Source of the DNA: Nannobrachium achirus | Taxonomy: Eukaryota > Chordata > Actinopteri > Myctophiformes > Myctophidae | Reading direction: 5' to 3' | NCBI GenBank assembly: GCA_963921795.1 | Contig: OY997642.1 | Span: 27,735,460-27,799,459, forward strand | DNA length: 64,000 nt | Shown here: positions 49,985 through 62,000 of the stretch, piece by piece | How the letters are laid out: each line of letters opens with the position of its first letter | Numbering within the stretch: the stretch's first letter is position 1 | Notes under the pieces: model-generated | The model's input: the letters and a program-made list of their open reading frames with translations, nothing else | Database searches by the model: none | Told to the model about the DNA's origin: nothing | Made by a program: the position numbers and the translations under genes

Positions 49985-50170
49985 GTGGAGATTTCCACCT
50001 TGCATGCACGCTTCGGATGAAAAGCGGACATCATACTATGGAAAGCTCCTCCAAACTGGCAGTGTAATTACACACTTCACTTTGCTCCACACAGTTAACC
50101 TGCTAATTGTATGAGCATGAGCATTCAGAGCACTGAATGCACCAGTTACCGTACTACAGTGCTGAGGACC

Positions 50171-50229
<59 letters not shown>

Positions 50230-52362
50230 GCCATGCCCACAGGGGTGTCGCACCAAATTCTGGGCCCTGGGTACAAGGATTCACTGCGTTATTTTGTGCT
50301 TTAACTATTGAAAAATAGCAGATGTACAAGCTCACAGCGCGGCCGAGTGCCGCGCTGCGAGCTTGTAGATCTGCTATTTTTGAAAAATCTTGAAAATTCT
50401 GTCAGTGGTGCTCAAACGTTTTCATGTGAAGGACCTCAAAAATGATATGTATTTGGCCTCCATCTCAAAATATTTAGTTCCAGGGACCCCCCAGAAGCAA
50501 AATTTGAGTTGCAAATGTTCGCTTAAAAAAAATACACATTTTCAAAGATTTGCACACATTTTCACGACTTTTAAAAAATAGCAGATCTACAAGCTCACAT
50601 ATATCTGCTATTTGTCAATAGCTAAAGTATACAACAATTAAGGCCCCTCCACCTTGGGCCCAAGTAACTCAGTCCCACTTTTCCCCCCCTTGTGACGCCC
50701 CTGCATGCCCACCTTGTCCTGAATAGCCTGGTCTCTCTCAGAGATCTCCTTCTTGAGGCCCTGGATGTCTCTCTCCAGGGAGTGGATCAGGTCGTGGAGC
50801 TTCTTCTGCTCGTGTTTCAGCTTGACGATGTCAGAGCAGCGGTCATCTATCTCCTTCTGCAGACTGGCCAGCTGTAGTCACCATTCGCCCAGCGGTCCGT
50901 CCGCCCGCCCCGGCCCGCCACAGAGACACGGGGAGATTAAGGGGAGATGGGGTGGGGCGTTCAAGGAGAGACAGAGAGAGAGAGTAGGTTATAGGGCAGG
51001 GGTTTCCAATATACTCCATGTCAATGACTGATTACTTCAATTTACTTTAATCTTCACTATCAACACAACACAGCGAGCCACACTGTTTCTTCAGGAACAG
51101 TATTTTCTAGTTGAGTTCAAAATGTCAAAAAACTCACTCAGCCATTTCATTTCTTCTGTGAACCCCGAAAACACAAACGTACCAACAACATAAAGCTGAC
51201 AAAAGCAATATTTAACCACTTTCACAAATTCAATAGGTTTTCCCCCAAAACGTTATTAAGTGAAAACAGCAGTTGTAAAATGTTGTTGTGCTTAAATATT
51301 CACTTAAACCCTCTAGAACAGTGGTTCCCAAACTTTCCAGGTCGAGACCCAAAAGAGACATTAGACGTTGCCGCGTTGTGAGCTTGTAGATCGGCTATGT
51401 TCACTTCTTAATTCATTTTTTGCGACCGTAGAGAGCGGTTAGTATCAAAACTATGCCAGTCTCGCCTCATGTCACACTCCATATATGGCCGTCCTTGTCG
51501 CTTGTATGCCCATATATGGAGATCTCTGATGTAATCAATATTAAGCCCATGTCACGCCCAATATATGGCTGTCCTTGTCCCTTTAATGCCCATATATGGA
51601 GATCACTGATGTCATCAATATTAGGCCCATATCTGCGAATGCCCAAATATGGACATATTGTGCCAGTCTCATGTGATCTCAGCGCGACCTCGCCCTTCTC
51701 GCCCTTAGGGCGTCTTCTCCCTCTCCAGAACATGGATGCGTTTTTTACTGTGGTGAAAGAAATGCAAATGCCCTCTTTCCATGCCATACCTGAAGGCAGC
51801 ATTCAAGAGAATTGCCTTGTCCAAACTCTCTTGAACTTGAATGCAGCATCCTATGTTGAAAGAATTGCCCTCTTTGTGTAGAAATCAAGCATCGAAAATA
51901 GCCGACCTCCAAGCTGAATCTGCCAAGCTGAATCTGCTATTTTCGATATTTTCACCAAAAGGCCCTTTTAGAAATGTCAGCCCCTGCCTCTCTAACATTC
52001 TCCCTGATTTCATCATCACCTTTTTGGTAATGATGCCCTTCTCTCCGCGGAGGTTCAGGTTGGCCTCCTCCTCGGCGTGGAGCCTCTTCTCGTACGCCAC
52101 GCGCATGTCGTGGATCTCCCGGTCGGCGTCCTCCTCCGTCTGCTTCTTGATCTCCTCAAACTCGCGCGTCTGCTGCCTGGCCTCGTCCTGGCCCTGCTCA
52201 GGACAAACAGAGACAGCCGATCAGTGGTGGAAAGGAACCAAGTACTAACACTTTAAAGGGGAAACACCATGAATTTAAAATAGTTTTTCTTACACTCAGT
52301 CTTTCATCTTCATTTCAGGGATTTTTTTGTAATTTTAAACCTGTATTATGGGCTTATATTGA

Positions 52363-52444
<82 letters not shown>

Positions 52445-55400
52445 TTTTATGCATGGTGTAGCCCCTTTAAAGTCATATTTCCCTTTCAAAAAAAAACTTT
52501 TTGTCATTTTATAGTCTACTCTGGCTTATGTGAACACCCCGGACAGTTTTTAAATTGCTTGATTCAGTATTTTGATATTTTATATTCATTTTATCAGACA
52601 CGCCTATTACAAACCCATTGTAACTTCAAACTCAATTTTAAGCATGATAGATTCATCTAATTTTATTATTTTATAATATACCTTTACTTAGAAGAAAAAG
52701 GTCCCCCCCCTTCTGTGTTGCCTAGAGCTGGAAGATTGATTGTGGGGTCATGTGATCAGTGAAAATGAAGATGTACTCTGTAAGCCAAAGAGTACATCTT
52801 CATTGATCACACAACCCCACAATCAATACTCCAGTTCTAGGCAACATGGAAGGGGGGACTTTTTTCTTATTTCCAATCCACACAACAACTCTAATGACAT
52901 AATGACTAATGACATAGTTCAATGTTGAAAATGAGTGGCTTTAGGTTAAGAATCTGAGTACTTGTTCCACCACTGGCATTCCAGCTCACACACGCATAAT
53001 AGCGAAAGAGAGCTGCATTATGCCTAGTCCCGGAAAAGACATGCTGTGATTGGCTGGCGTCGCTTTGAATGACACCACGCGAGACCCCTCCCCTACTTGA
53101 GGCTTTTCGTCCCCTACTAATACAGACCGAATGCTCCTAGTAATGGCCTAGTGGACTAGTGTCTCGACTCCCTATCCATGCATCAACAGGTTCGCATCCT
53201 GCTTGTGCCACTTTTTTTCGCCACCGCGGCGAACTTTTTTTTGTGCCGATAAAGTATAATTATTATCCATGACGGAGGCGCGCCATATCAGGCCACCTAG
53301 AGCGCTGTGAGGCCCCGCTGAGCGAGCAGTAGCGAGCGAGTCGTCGGGCCGAGCAGTGCGATGGTCGCATGAGCCGACTCAGCGCCGTTCGAGTTACATA
53401 TGCTGGGGGACAGAATAGTAAACATTGTCCTGGGGACTGCTTCTGCATCCGAATGCGGCTCAAAGGGACTTCAGCCAAACACGCTGGCAGGGTGGGGTTT
53501 GGCACAATGCGGCTGGCTTCATATCGCCATCATGCCTCACACACAGACCCACCTGTCCCAGGAGCAGCTCTTTGTCCTGCAGCCTGGCCTGGTAGAACAG
53601 CGTCAGCTCCTCCAGGGAGCGCTCCCGGCTCTCTGCCATGGCTGCCAGCTGCCTCTGGTAGTCCTCCTGCATCTGCTGGCTCTTCTGCCGCAGCTCGTGG
53701 CTCTTCTCATACTCCAGCAGGAGCTTCTGGTCGTTGGATGTCTCTAAAAAAAGACACGCGTCGAGGGGCAGATACATACAGGTATAGAGCAGGGGTTCTC
53801 AAACTTTTTCATGTGTCAAGGTAACCACACCAAATTTGATATGCAGTATATTTGGCACGGACCCCCAACTGACAGCGTTGAAAATTTGTTTAAAATAAAT
53901 AAACTATTCAAACATTTTCAAACATGTTCAAAAGTAGAAGATCTGACCTTTTTTCTATTGATTACTCACGCCATGGAGACTTGAGTTTTTTTTTATTTGT
54001 CAAGACAAAAATGATATTATAGTAAATTTACCTCCATTGATTCTGGATGCATTTGGGTCCCCATCCGGAATCAATGGGGGTAGATTTATTGTAATACATT
54101 TTTTGTCTTAGGAATGCGGCAAAAAACAAAAAATATTATTGAACTCAAGTCTCCATGGCGTGAGTAATCAATAGGAAAAAAAAGTAATTTTGGGGGTGAA
54201 CTACTCCTTTAAGAGGGGTACGTTTTGAAATATATAAAAATAAGATATATTCATGAAAATGTATTGTAAGTTAGCATTTTCACACATTTCTTTGGCCATT
54301 TCTTTTGTTCTGCTTGAAACATGATATACTGTACGTGAAATAAAAGTGTTTACTTTTTATTCTCAAGCTGTACAAATTATTTGAGTGCAAAAAAGGTTTC
54401 TCTTGCCTAAATCCCGCATCTCTCTTGAGCGTTTCTCCATTAGGTCTTCGAGGGCTTCCTCGTGTGTGAGCTCCTGCTTTTCCCTCTCAGTCTTCAGGGA
54501 CTAGAGTGAAAAAAATAATAATTACAAAAGAATGCTTTTATATTTTTTGGGGGAGATTTTCTGCCTTTATTCGATCATTCAATTCGAGACACAGAAAACA
54601 GGGAGAGAGCAGGGGAGTGACCTACAGTTGGTTCAGGAATTGAACCAGGATCTCACCGTCTCAGCTATTGGTTCGCCGGCCGCACTTGAATGCTTTTAAT
54701 GATCTCTATTCATCAGAATAGTGAATGCTAATGCTAATGAATGCTTTTCATTCTAGCATTTCATTCTGGACATAATTTGTAGCACTTTTTTGAATGATTC
54801 TATTCATGAATGAATCAACACAACAATTTCAAATAGATTTTTATAAATTACCAAATTGATTAGTCTGATTAACGACTTCTGCACTACTTCTTAGATTGCA
54901 TTACTTTATACTGTACGTCATTGTACAACAGTCACGCAAAAAAATGAAAGCGTTTTCTATGTTGCTAACCACTTAAACCCTATACTTTGTTGACTGGAGT
55001 CTCCGATGGATCTATACTAGGCCACCTCCTTTTCCCCCTCTAGATCAATCTTTGGCAAAAACACCAATCTACAAGCTCAGTGCACCTGATTCTTGGCCTT
55101 GAGCAACTCAATCTCCTGGATGAACTTCTCGGAAAGTTCCTTGATCTTCTCCTTGTGGTTCATGTCCTTCAGGCGTAGCTGGTACTCATTCTCCATCCTC
55201 AGCTCCTCCACACGCGTTTTCAACTCCAGCATGTTTTGGTTCTGGCAGAGTTACAGACAGACAGACAGATGGAGGAGTTCATTTCAACAAGACGAATCCA
55301 GCAGTAAACATATGCGGCCCTTTGGTTCACTCTGACCGGCCTGTGTAGGGTTAATGGCAAATTACAAAAAAACACATTTCTTTAATTTTACCTCATGCAT

Positions 55401-55989
55401 GGACTAAAGCTGCATTGCTTTTATTCACGTACATATGGACGCAATGCGTACATCAGCACGTGTGCGTGATCATTGGATGTTGTCTCAATAACAAGCAGGT
55501 GGTCAGACTGGTCACAAGTCAAGACGACCTGCCTTACCTTACCCATCAAAAATGGGTAAAAAAAAGAAAAGTCGATGCCGAATGCCTGGTTTTCAACAAA
55601 AATTGGACGGCTAAGTATTTATTTACTGAAGTCGGAGGTAAAGCTGTGTGTTTAGTTTGCGGGGAGCACTGCCCTTTTGTCCGGCCCTCCACAATATTTT
55701 CTGTTGTTCATGTGGCTCCATGGAAAAAATAACTGCCCATCTTTGAGTTAACCACTTGAATCCCAGGGTTACATCCCGCCACTCCGACACGTCTCCTTTC
55801 CGACATGTCTCCATTCCGACACTAACCCTATCTCTAACCCTAACCCTAAACTTAACCCCTATGGGAGTGTCGCCACTCCGACAATAAGAAGTCAATTTCG
55901 GAGTGGCGACATGTCGGAATGGAGAGAGACTCCCGAATCCCAGAATGCCTATTCTGGGGGGAACATTTTCCAAAAGTCTCCAAGTCAAA

Positions 55990-56028
<39 letters not shown>

Positions 56029-59000
56029 CACCTTCTCCTCCAGGTCAGACTTAGTGATGAGGATCTCCTCGGTGTAGACAAGCTCCTTGTCTCTCCGCAG
56101 GCTGCGAGCCTCCTTGTCCATGATCTTCCACACCAGCAGGCAGCCGTCTTCAGACGCCGTGAGAAGGAACTGGTCGTCAAATGTGATCGCCATCTGGGGA
56201 CACAAAAATTAAATACACCCGGCACAAACCACACCATGGTTCATGCAGCTGTTTGACAAGCGTGTGTACTGTACGTGTGTACTCACACTTGGCCATACAA
56301 TACAGTATAAGAATATTGTCTCTGTCGGATGAAAACCTCATATGTCCAAAGCCTTTCAGGATTCACATTCAAAAATAGCTAAAGCAGCTTCGTGCTGCAT
56401 TTAAGCCTTGTTTCGAGACGCGTTCCGAGCCGTACTTTTGATGCTTTTGTGTGACGCTTTAGTATGATGAAGTAGGTAATTCATTTGTGGAAAAATTTGA
56501 ATTAGAGTTTTATGAAGGGAGCGTGACTTTAAATGAACACTGAGGATTTTACTGTGCAGATACTAAACAACCACAAACAACAATTTTGGGCATTGAATGT
56601 CTTAATAGTTCCACCTTGGTAATGGGACCACAGTGGGCCTGGTACTCCACCCAGCTCTTCTGGAGAGGTACGGGGTTCTTGATGGCCCTGACGGTGCCGC
56701 TGGAGGTCCCTGTGAAGATGGCCCTGCCGGAGCGGGACATGGTGATGGTGGTGTGGGCAACCTCGTCCCCAGGAACCTCCCTCACTATCTGGAGAAGGGA
56801 GAAGAGTGGAACTGTGTCATTTTGTCAGTTTGCTAGACCATTGTTTGGTCTTCACCTCAAAGCACCTGTCGCCTCTCTATGTATGCAAGAGACTTACTTT
56901 TTTTTAAAATGTATGGTCAATGAAATGAACTTCAGCTTGAGTTCCTCTCTAATAGAGAGGGACTGAACTAGCCTGGCGTTGCTCATACTAATTCCTCACT
57001 GCGTGCACCACTACCAACAGGGGGTGGTGTTGTGCAGTCTGGTTTATTAACCAGGCTAGGACTGAACACCGTAAAATCCAGAATTTCTAAAATAAGGCGC
57101 TTTTTTCTGCACTTTTTTCGCGATAGGACAAAGTATAGAAGTGTTTAATGAACACTAATCAGGAAGCATTCTGAATGACATTGGAGAGGTAAAGCCTCTT
57201 CAGTAACACTAAACAAGGGACAGATAAGGGACATCCTCGCTCGGCCCCACCTGACAGTCGTGGATCTCCTTCAGGGTGAGGTCTGTCCCCACGGCGAAGA
57301 TGCTCTTGGCGTCCGAGGACAAGGCCACGCCGGTGTAGCTGCAGGTCTTGAGGACGCTCTCCGACTCCCGCTTGCCGCTCAGGGTGTTCCACTCGTACAC
57401 CGCGCCGTCCATGCCGCACGACACCAGGCGGCTGTCGTCCAGGCTCCACACCACAGACCGCACCTGCCGGCCAGACAGTGGTGTCAGTTCAGCAAAAGCT
57501 AAGGTATGGCGACATGGTGTCTTACAGTCATGTTGCCATACCTTAGCAACAGGCATGATGAATTTATTTTAAGAATTAAAAAATGTTTCTTCTCCCCTGT
57601 AGCCAAGGTATGGCAGCTATGGCAGCTTGCCATACCCAATTGACACCTCTGCGGCCAAATACCTGAGCTCAGTGGCACTGTTTGATAGCTTGCAGCTTGC
57701 TTTTTTTTGCTTAAGTAAAAGTATCAATACTGCAATGGAAAAAAACTCTGTTACCAGTAAAAGTCCGGAATTCAAAATCGTCAAAAAGCAGCGCAAGGCG
57801 TTGTGAGCTTGTAGATCGGCTATTTACGGGTTTGGTGTAGAGGGGAAAAAGAGAAGACTAAGTACAGAGTGAAAGGTCAAGTGTATTAAGTATTGACGGT
57901 TCAAGTGGTTAAATATCTGAAAACACAAATTGACATGAATCCAAAATACACTGATATGTGCTGTCAAACGATGAAACTATATGGAATCTATGAAAAGGTT
58001 GTGGGGGTCCCTGCTTCATCTCTCTCTCAACTAAGGGGTCCTTGGCCTGAAAACGTTGAATACCCCTGATATACAGCAGGGCTTACAGCTTGGCAGATTC
58101 TACATTATGTATTGTGGCGTCTCGGTCTCTAACCGCTCTTTTTATAAGTTGTGTTGCGCAGAGGAGAAGTGGAGAGGAGGCAGAGGCACCCAGAGGAAGC
58201 CGCACCCGCCCTGGAGCTGTGTCACTGAAGGGCGGTGCTTGCCAATGAACTTGGCTCATCAGTGTAATCAGAGGGCACCTGTGAGTGCCCTACCCCAAAC
58301 ACATAAGTAGGCTCCCTGGGGTGCTAGGCTTCAGTTCTCCTCTCCTCTCCTCCTTCTGTGCAGCGGGAACACAGCTTTGCGGTAAGAGCCTCTCAGCCAC
58401 CCTCAATTCCTTTCAGTCATTGGTGTAGTTAAGTATTTTATAGTAATGTTGGTTTCTCTAATTCTCAGGCCGAATGGCTGCCCTGCTCCAAACCCAAAGC
58501 CTGGCCTGGCATGTTTGGATTGGCATGCTTGCTTGATGATAATAATGATGATGATGATGGCATGAGAATGGACTCTTAAATTCCCTGAAAAGGAAGAACC
58601 TATGTTGAGTATAAGTACTCCCCCTTACCTTTGAGCTGAAGAGGCAACGGCCTGCCTGGGCTCCCATACCCGAGCTGAGTAAAAGTACTTACCTGGCCTT
58701 ATCTGCTAAAGTATTCGATTACCTACCTGTCTGAGCACTCACCTGGCCTTATCTGCTAAAGTATTCGATTACCTACCTGTTTGAGTACTCCCCTGGCCAT
58801 ACCTGCTAAAGTACCTGATTACTTACCTGTCTGAGTACTTACCTGGCCATACCTGCCAAAGTACTCGAATACCTACCTGTTTGAATACTTACCTGGCCCT
58901 ACCTGCTAAAGTACTCGAATACCTACCTGTTTGAATACTTACCTGGCCCTACCTGCTAAAGTACTCGAATACCTACCTGTTTGAACACTCACCTGGCCCT

Positions 59001-62000
59001 ACCTGCTAAAGTACCTGATTACTCACCTTGCCTAAGTACTCACCTGGCCCTACCTGCTAAAGTGCCCGATACCTACCTGATGTACTCACCTGCCTGAAGT
59101 ATCCGATTACTCACCTTGTGCAGCTCCTACCGCCCCTCCTGGAGGACGGGCGCCCTACCTGAGTATCCGAGTAGCCCCTAGGTATCCGAGTAGCCGGCCC
59201 CAAGTACTCACCCCCCTTCTGTGCCTCCTGGCACCGCCCAGCCCAGAGACTGTTGCCTACCCCTGTGAACTTTGTTGACTGAAGTACATTTAAGTTGATT
59301 TATGCTGTTCTCCCTTTTTCTAAATAAATGCTGTATAAAACGGGTTAACCTTTGAACTTTGACTGGTCTCTTGCCTCCCGTACGCCACAGTATACATTTG
59401 AATGCTCACCTTCCCATTGTGTCCCTTCAGATTCAGGACGTTCATGAAGGTGGTGACAGAGTAGATGTGGATGATGTTTCCATTGACAGCAGCAAACATG
59501 TGACCACCATGACTAAAAGCACACTGGAGGAGAGATGGACAAACCACAAAGAGTGTTGGCAATGTAAACTATGTTTTCTCATCCTATCCTATATTAAAAT
59601 GGGCTTGAGGGACATGTAAAAAAGCAATAACACGATTGTGGTGGTATAAAAGTGACCCTCCAACTTGTGAGCTGTGCATTGTGGAGGGAATATATGTGAT
59701 GCAGAGATTTACATATACACTCGGGATACAAGAAGAACTGTTCCTTGAGAAATGGACTGAATTTATAACCCAACAGAATGACACCACAAATGTTTAATAT
59801 GGACTGAAATGTGATAATCAAAATGATGTAAAAATGTTGACCCTGTGAATGATGTACATGTGTCAAGCTGCAAATAGAAATTAAGTAAAAGAATACAAAT
59901 AAGTTAAAAAAAAAAAAAAAAAAGGCTTAAGGGAGGACCAGCCCGGTGGATTTAACATAAACTACAAACAAACTCAGCACACTAAGATACTGTATGTATT
60001 TGAAAACATTTTAAGTTAGAAATAAGCAACATAGCAACAAACGGGACCATGCTCAAGTTCCATCAGCCCTATGTTCCCTCAGCCACACGGGTGAATGTTA
60101 ACCTGGTGAAATGCTAACCTGCCGACGCTGGTGAATGCTAACCTGGAGAATGTTAACCACTATGCCTTAACCTAATCCAAACCCTGACGCTAACCTCAGT
60201 AAAACTATGCCTAAACCTAACCCAAAAACCTAACATGGGGCTGAGGGAACATAGGCATGACCCCCAACAGGGACATGCTTCACTCAGGCCCTCTCTCTCT
60301 CCCTTGGGCAGCGTGAGTGACAAGCTACTGTACACAAACACTAGCCCTCTGCTGCGCAGCTGCAGTGAGTGAGATTCCAGCGTTACACACTCACCTCTCG
60401 ACAGCCGCGCACCGTGAACTCCTTGAAGGGGTGGATGTCATCGATGAGGAGGTTCATCAGCCTGAGCTTGTCAGAGAAGCCCACCAGGATGTGCAGGCCG
60501 CTGGGGTGCATAGCCACGCTGTACGCCTCCTCCTGGAACTCTTTATACAGCTCCAACACACTGAGCACAAACACAACACACTGTAGGCCTCTTTCTGGAA
60601 CTATTTATGCAGCTCCAACTAGGGCATTCACCAAATAATCGAATATTCGAATGTTCGAATATCAAAGTCACTATTCGACGTTGTTCACCGAAGTAGAATA
60701 TTCGCTTATTTATTTTTAATTTTTATTGTTTTCTCTTTAAAAAAGATATAGTTTATAAAGCTTGGCTAGATAGGAAGTCATAAGAATGAGTTGTCAATGC
60801 CCCTGGTGGATGAATTTGTTAATGCTCTATACCAGGGCTTCTCAAACCTTTTTAGGCTGTGACCCCCAAAATAAACATATTTGAACTGGGGACCCCCACC
60901 CTGACAAGCACTTGGAATTGTAGGTATTACATTTAATGTGACTCGGTTCCACAGATAAATATTATGAAAATAGCAGATCTACATGCTCACAACGCCTCGC
61001 AAAGCGAGGCGTTGTGAGCATGTAGATCTGCTATTTTCACAATGTTCGCCTCTTGCTTACTTAATATTTGACAGTTTGGCCAGTCCTGTCGAATATTCGA
61101 CTATTCGAATACTTTGAGGTCGAATAATTCGAATACTAAAAATCACTATTCATGAATGCCCTAGCTCCAACACACTGACCACAAATACAACACACTGTAG
61201 GCCTCTTTCTGGAACTATTTGTATTTATGCAGCTCCAACACACTGACCACAACACACCTCTGATGCGTAATTTGAGGAAGGAAATAGGGGGTTGCAAACC
61301 ACTTAAGCCTCATTTCAAAAATAGCAAAAATAGTGGATCTACAAGCTCACAACGCGTCGCAACACAACGAGTTGTGAGCTTGTATATCCACTGTTTTTGC
61401 AATGTTTTGGAGGGTGAAAAGAGAACATGTTTGCTTACAATGACCTGCCCAAAATAGGGATGTCAGGTTGAAAGTGGTTAATAAATGCACTGTACGTACG
61501 GTATGGACAAGAAAATACATATCTATAACATGTGTCACATGACACTTGGTTGGATGGGCATGGATGAAAATCTGACACCTGAAATCAGATTAATCTACAA
61601 AAGATGTTCAGAGTTGAGGGAAATATGCATAAACCCCTTACGTGACCCTTACAAATTGGGCCATGACACAAATGTGTCCCAACCCGCTGTTTGGGAAACG
61701 CTGTTCACTATACCAATGAACCAAAAAGGAGTTTGAGCCAGTTCTTACTTGGTCTCAAAGTTCCATATTCGCACAGAGCGGTCCAGGGAGCAGGTGGCGA
61801 TGAGGGGTTTGCGGATACAGATGGACAAGCCAGTGATGGGCTTGGAGTGGAAGGAGTGGGACAGGAACTCAAAATGCGCTTGCTCCCCCTAGTGGACAAT
61901 GTTCACAGGTGCAAGTCAGGTAAACAAATAAACTAAAAAACAGAATTTGCTGAATCTTGGCTAAAGAGACACTTTGCTAAGGAGTAGCGAAGTCAGCTCT

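Noticed and set aside
55415..55732. 105-codon frame with [18 protein letters not shown] sequence
   Set aside because: The pattern ([22 protein letters not shown]) resembles the start of a hAT-type transposase-derived or GTF2I-repeat-like protein, but it is a short isolated fragment; I could not support more than a possible relic.
58113..59389. Unannotated gene with 50-bp repeats
   Set aside because: TG...CA inverted ends plus a GTAT duplication and no long frame fit a solo LTR better.
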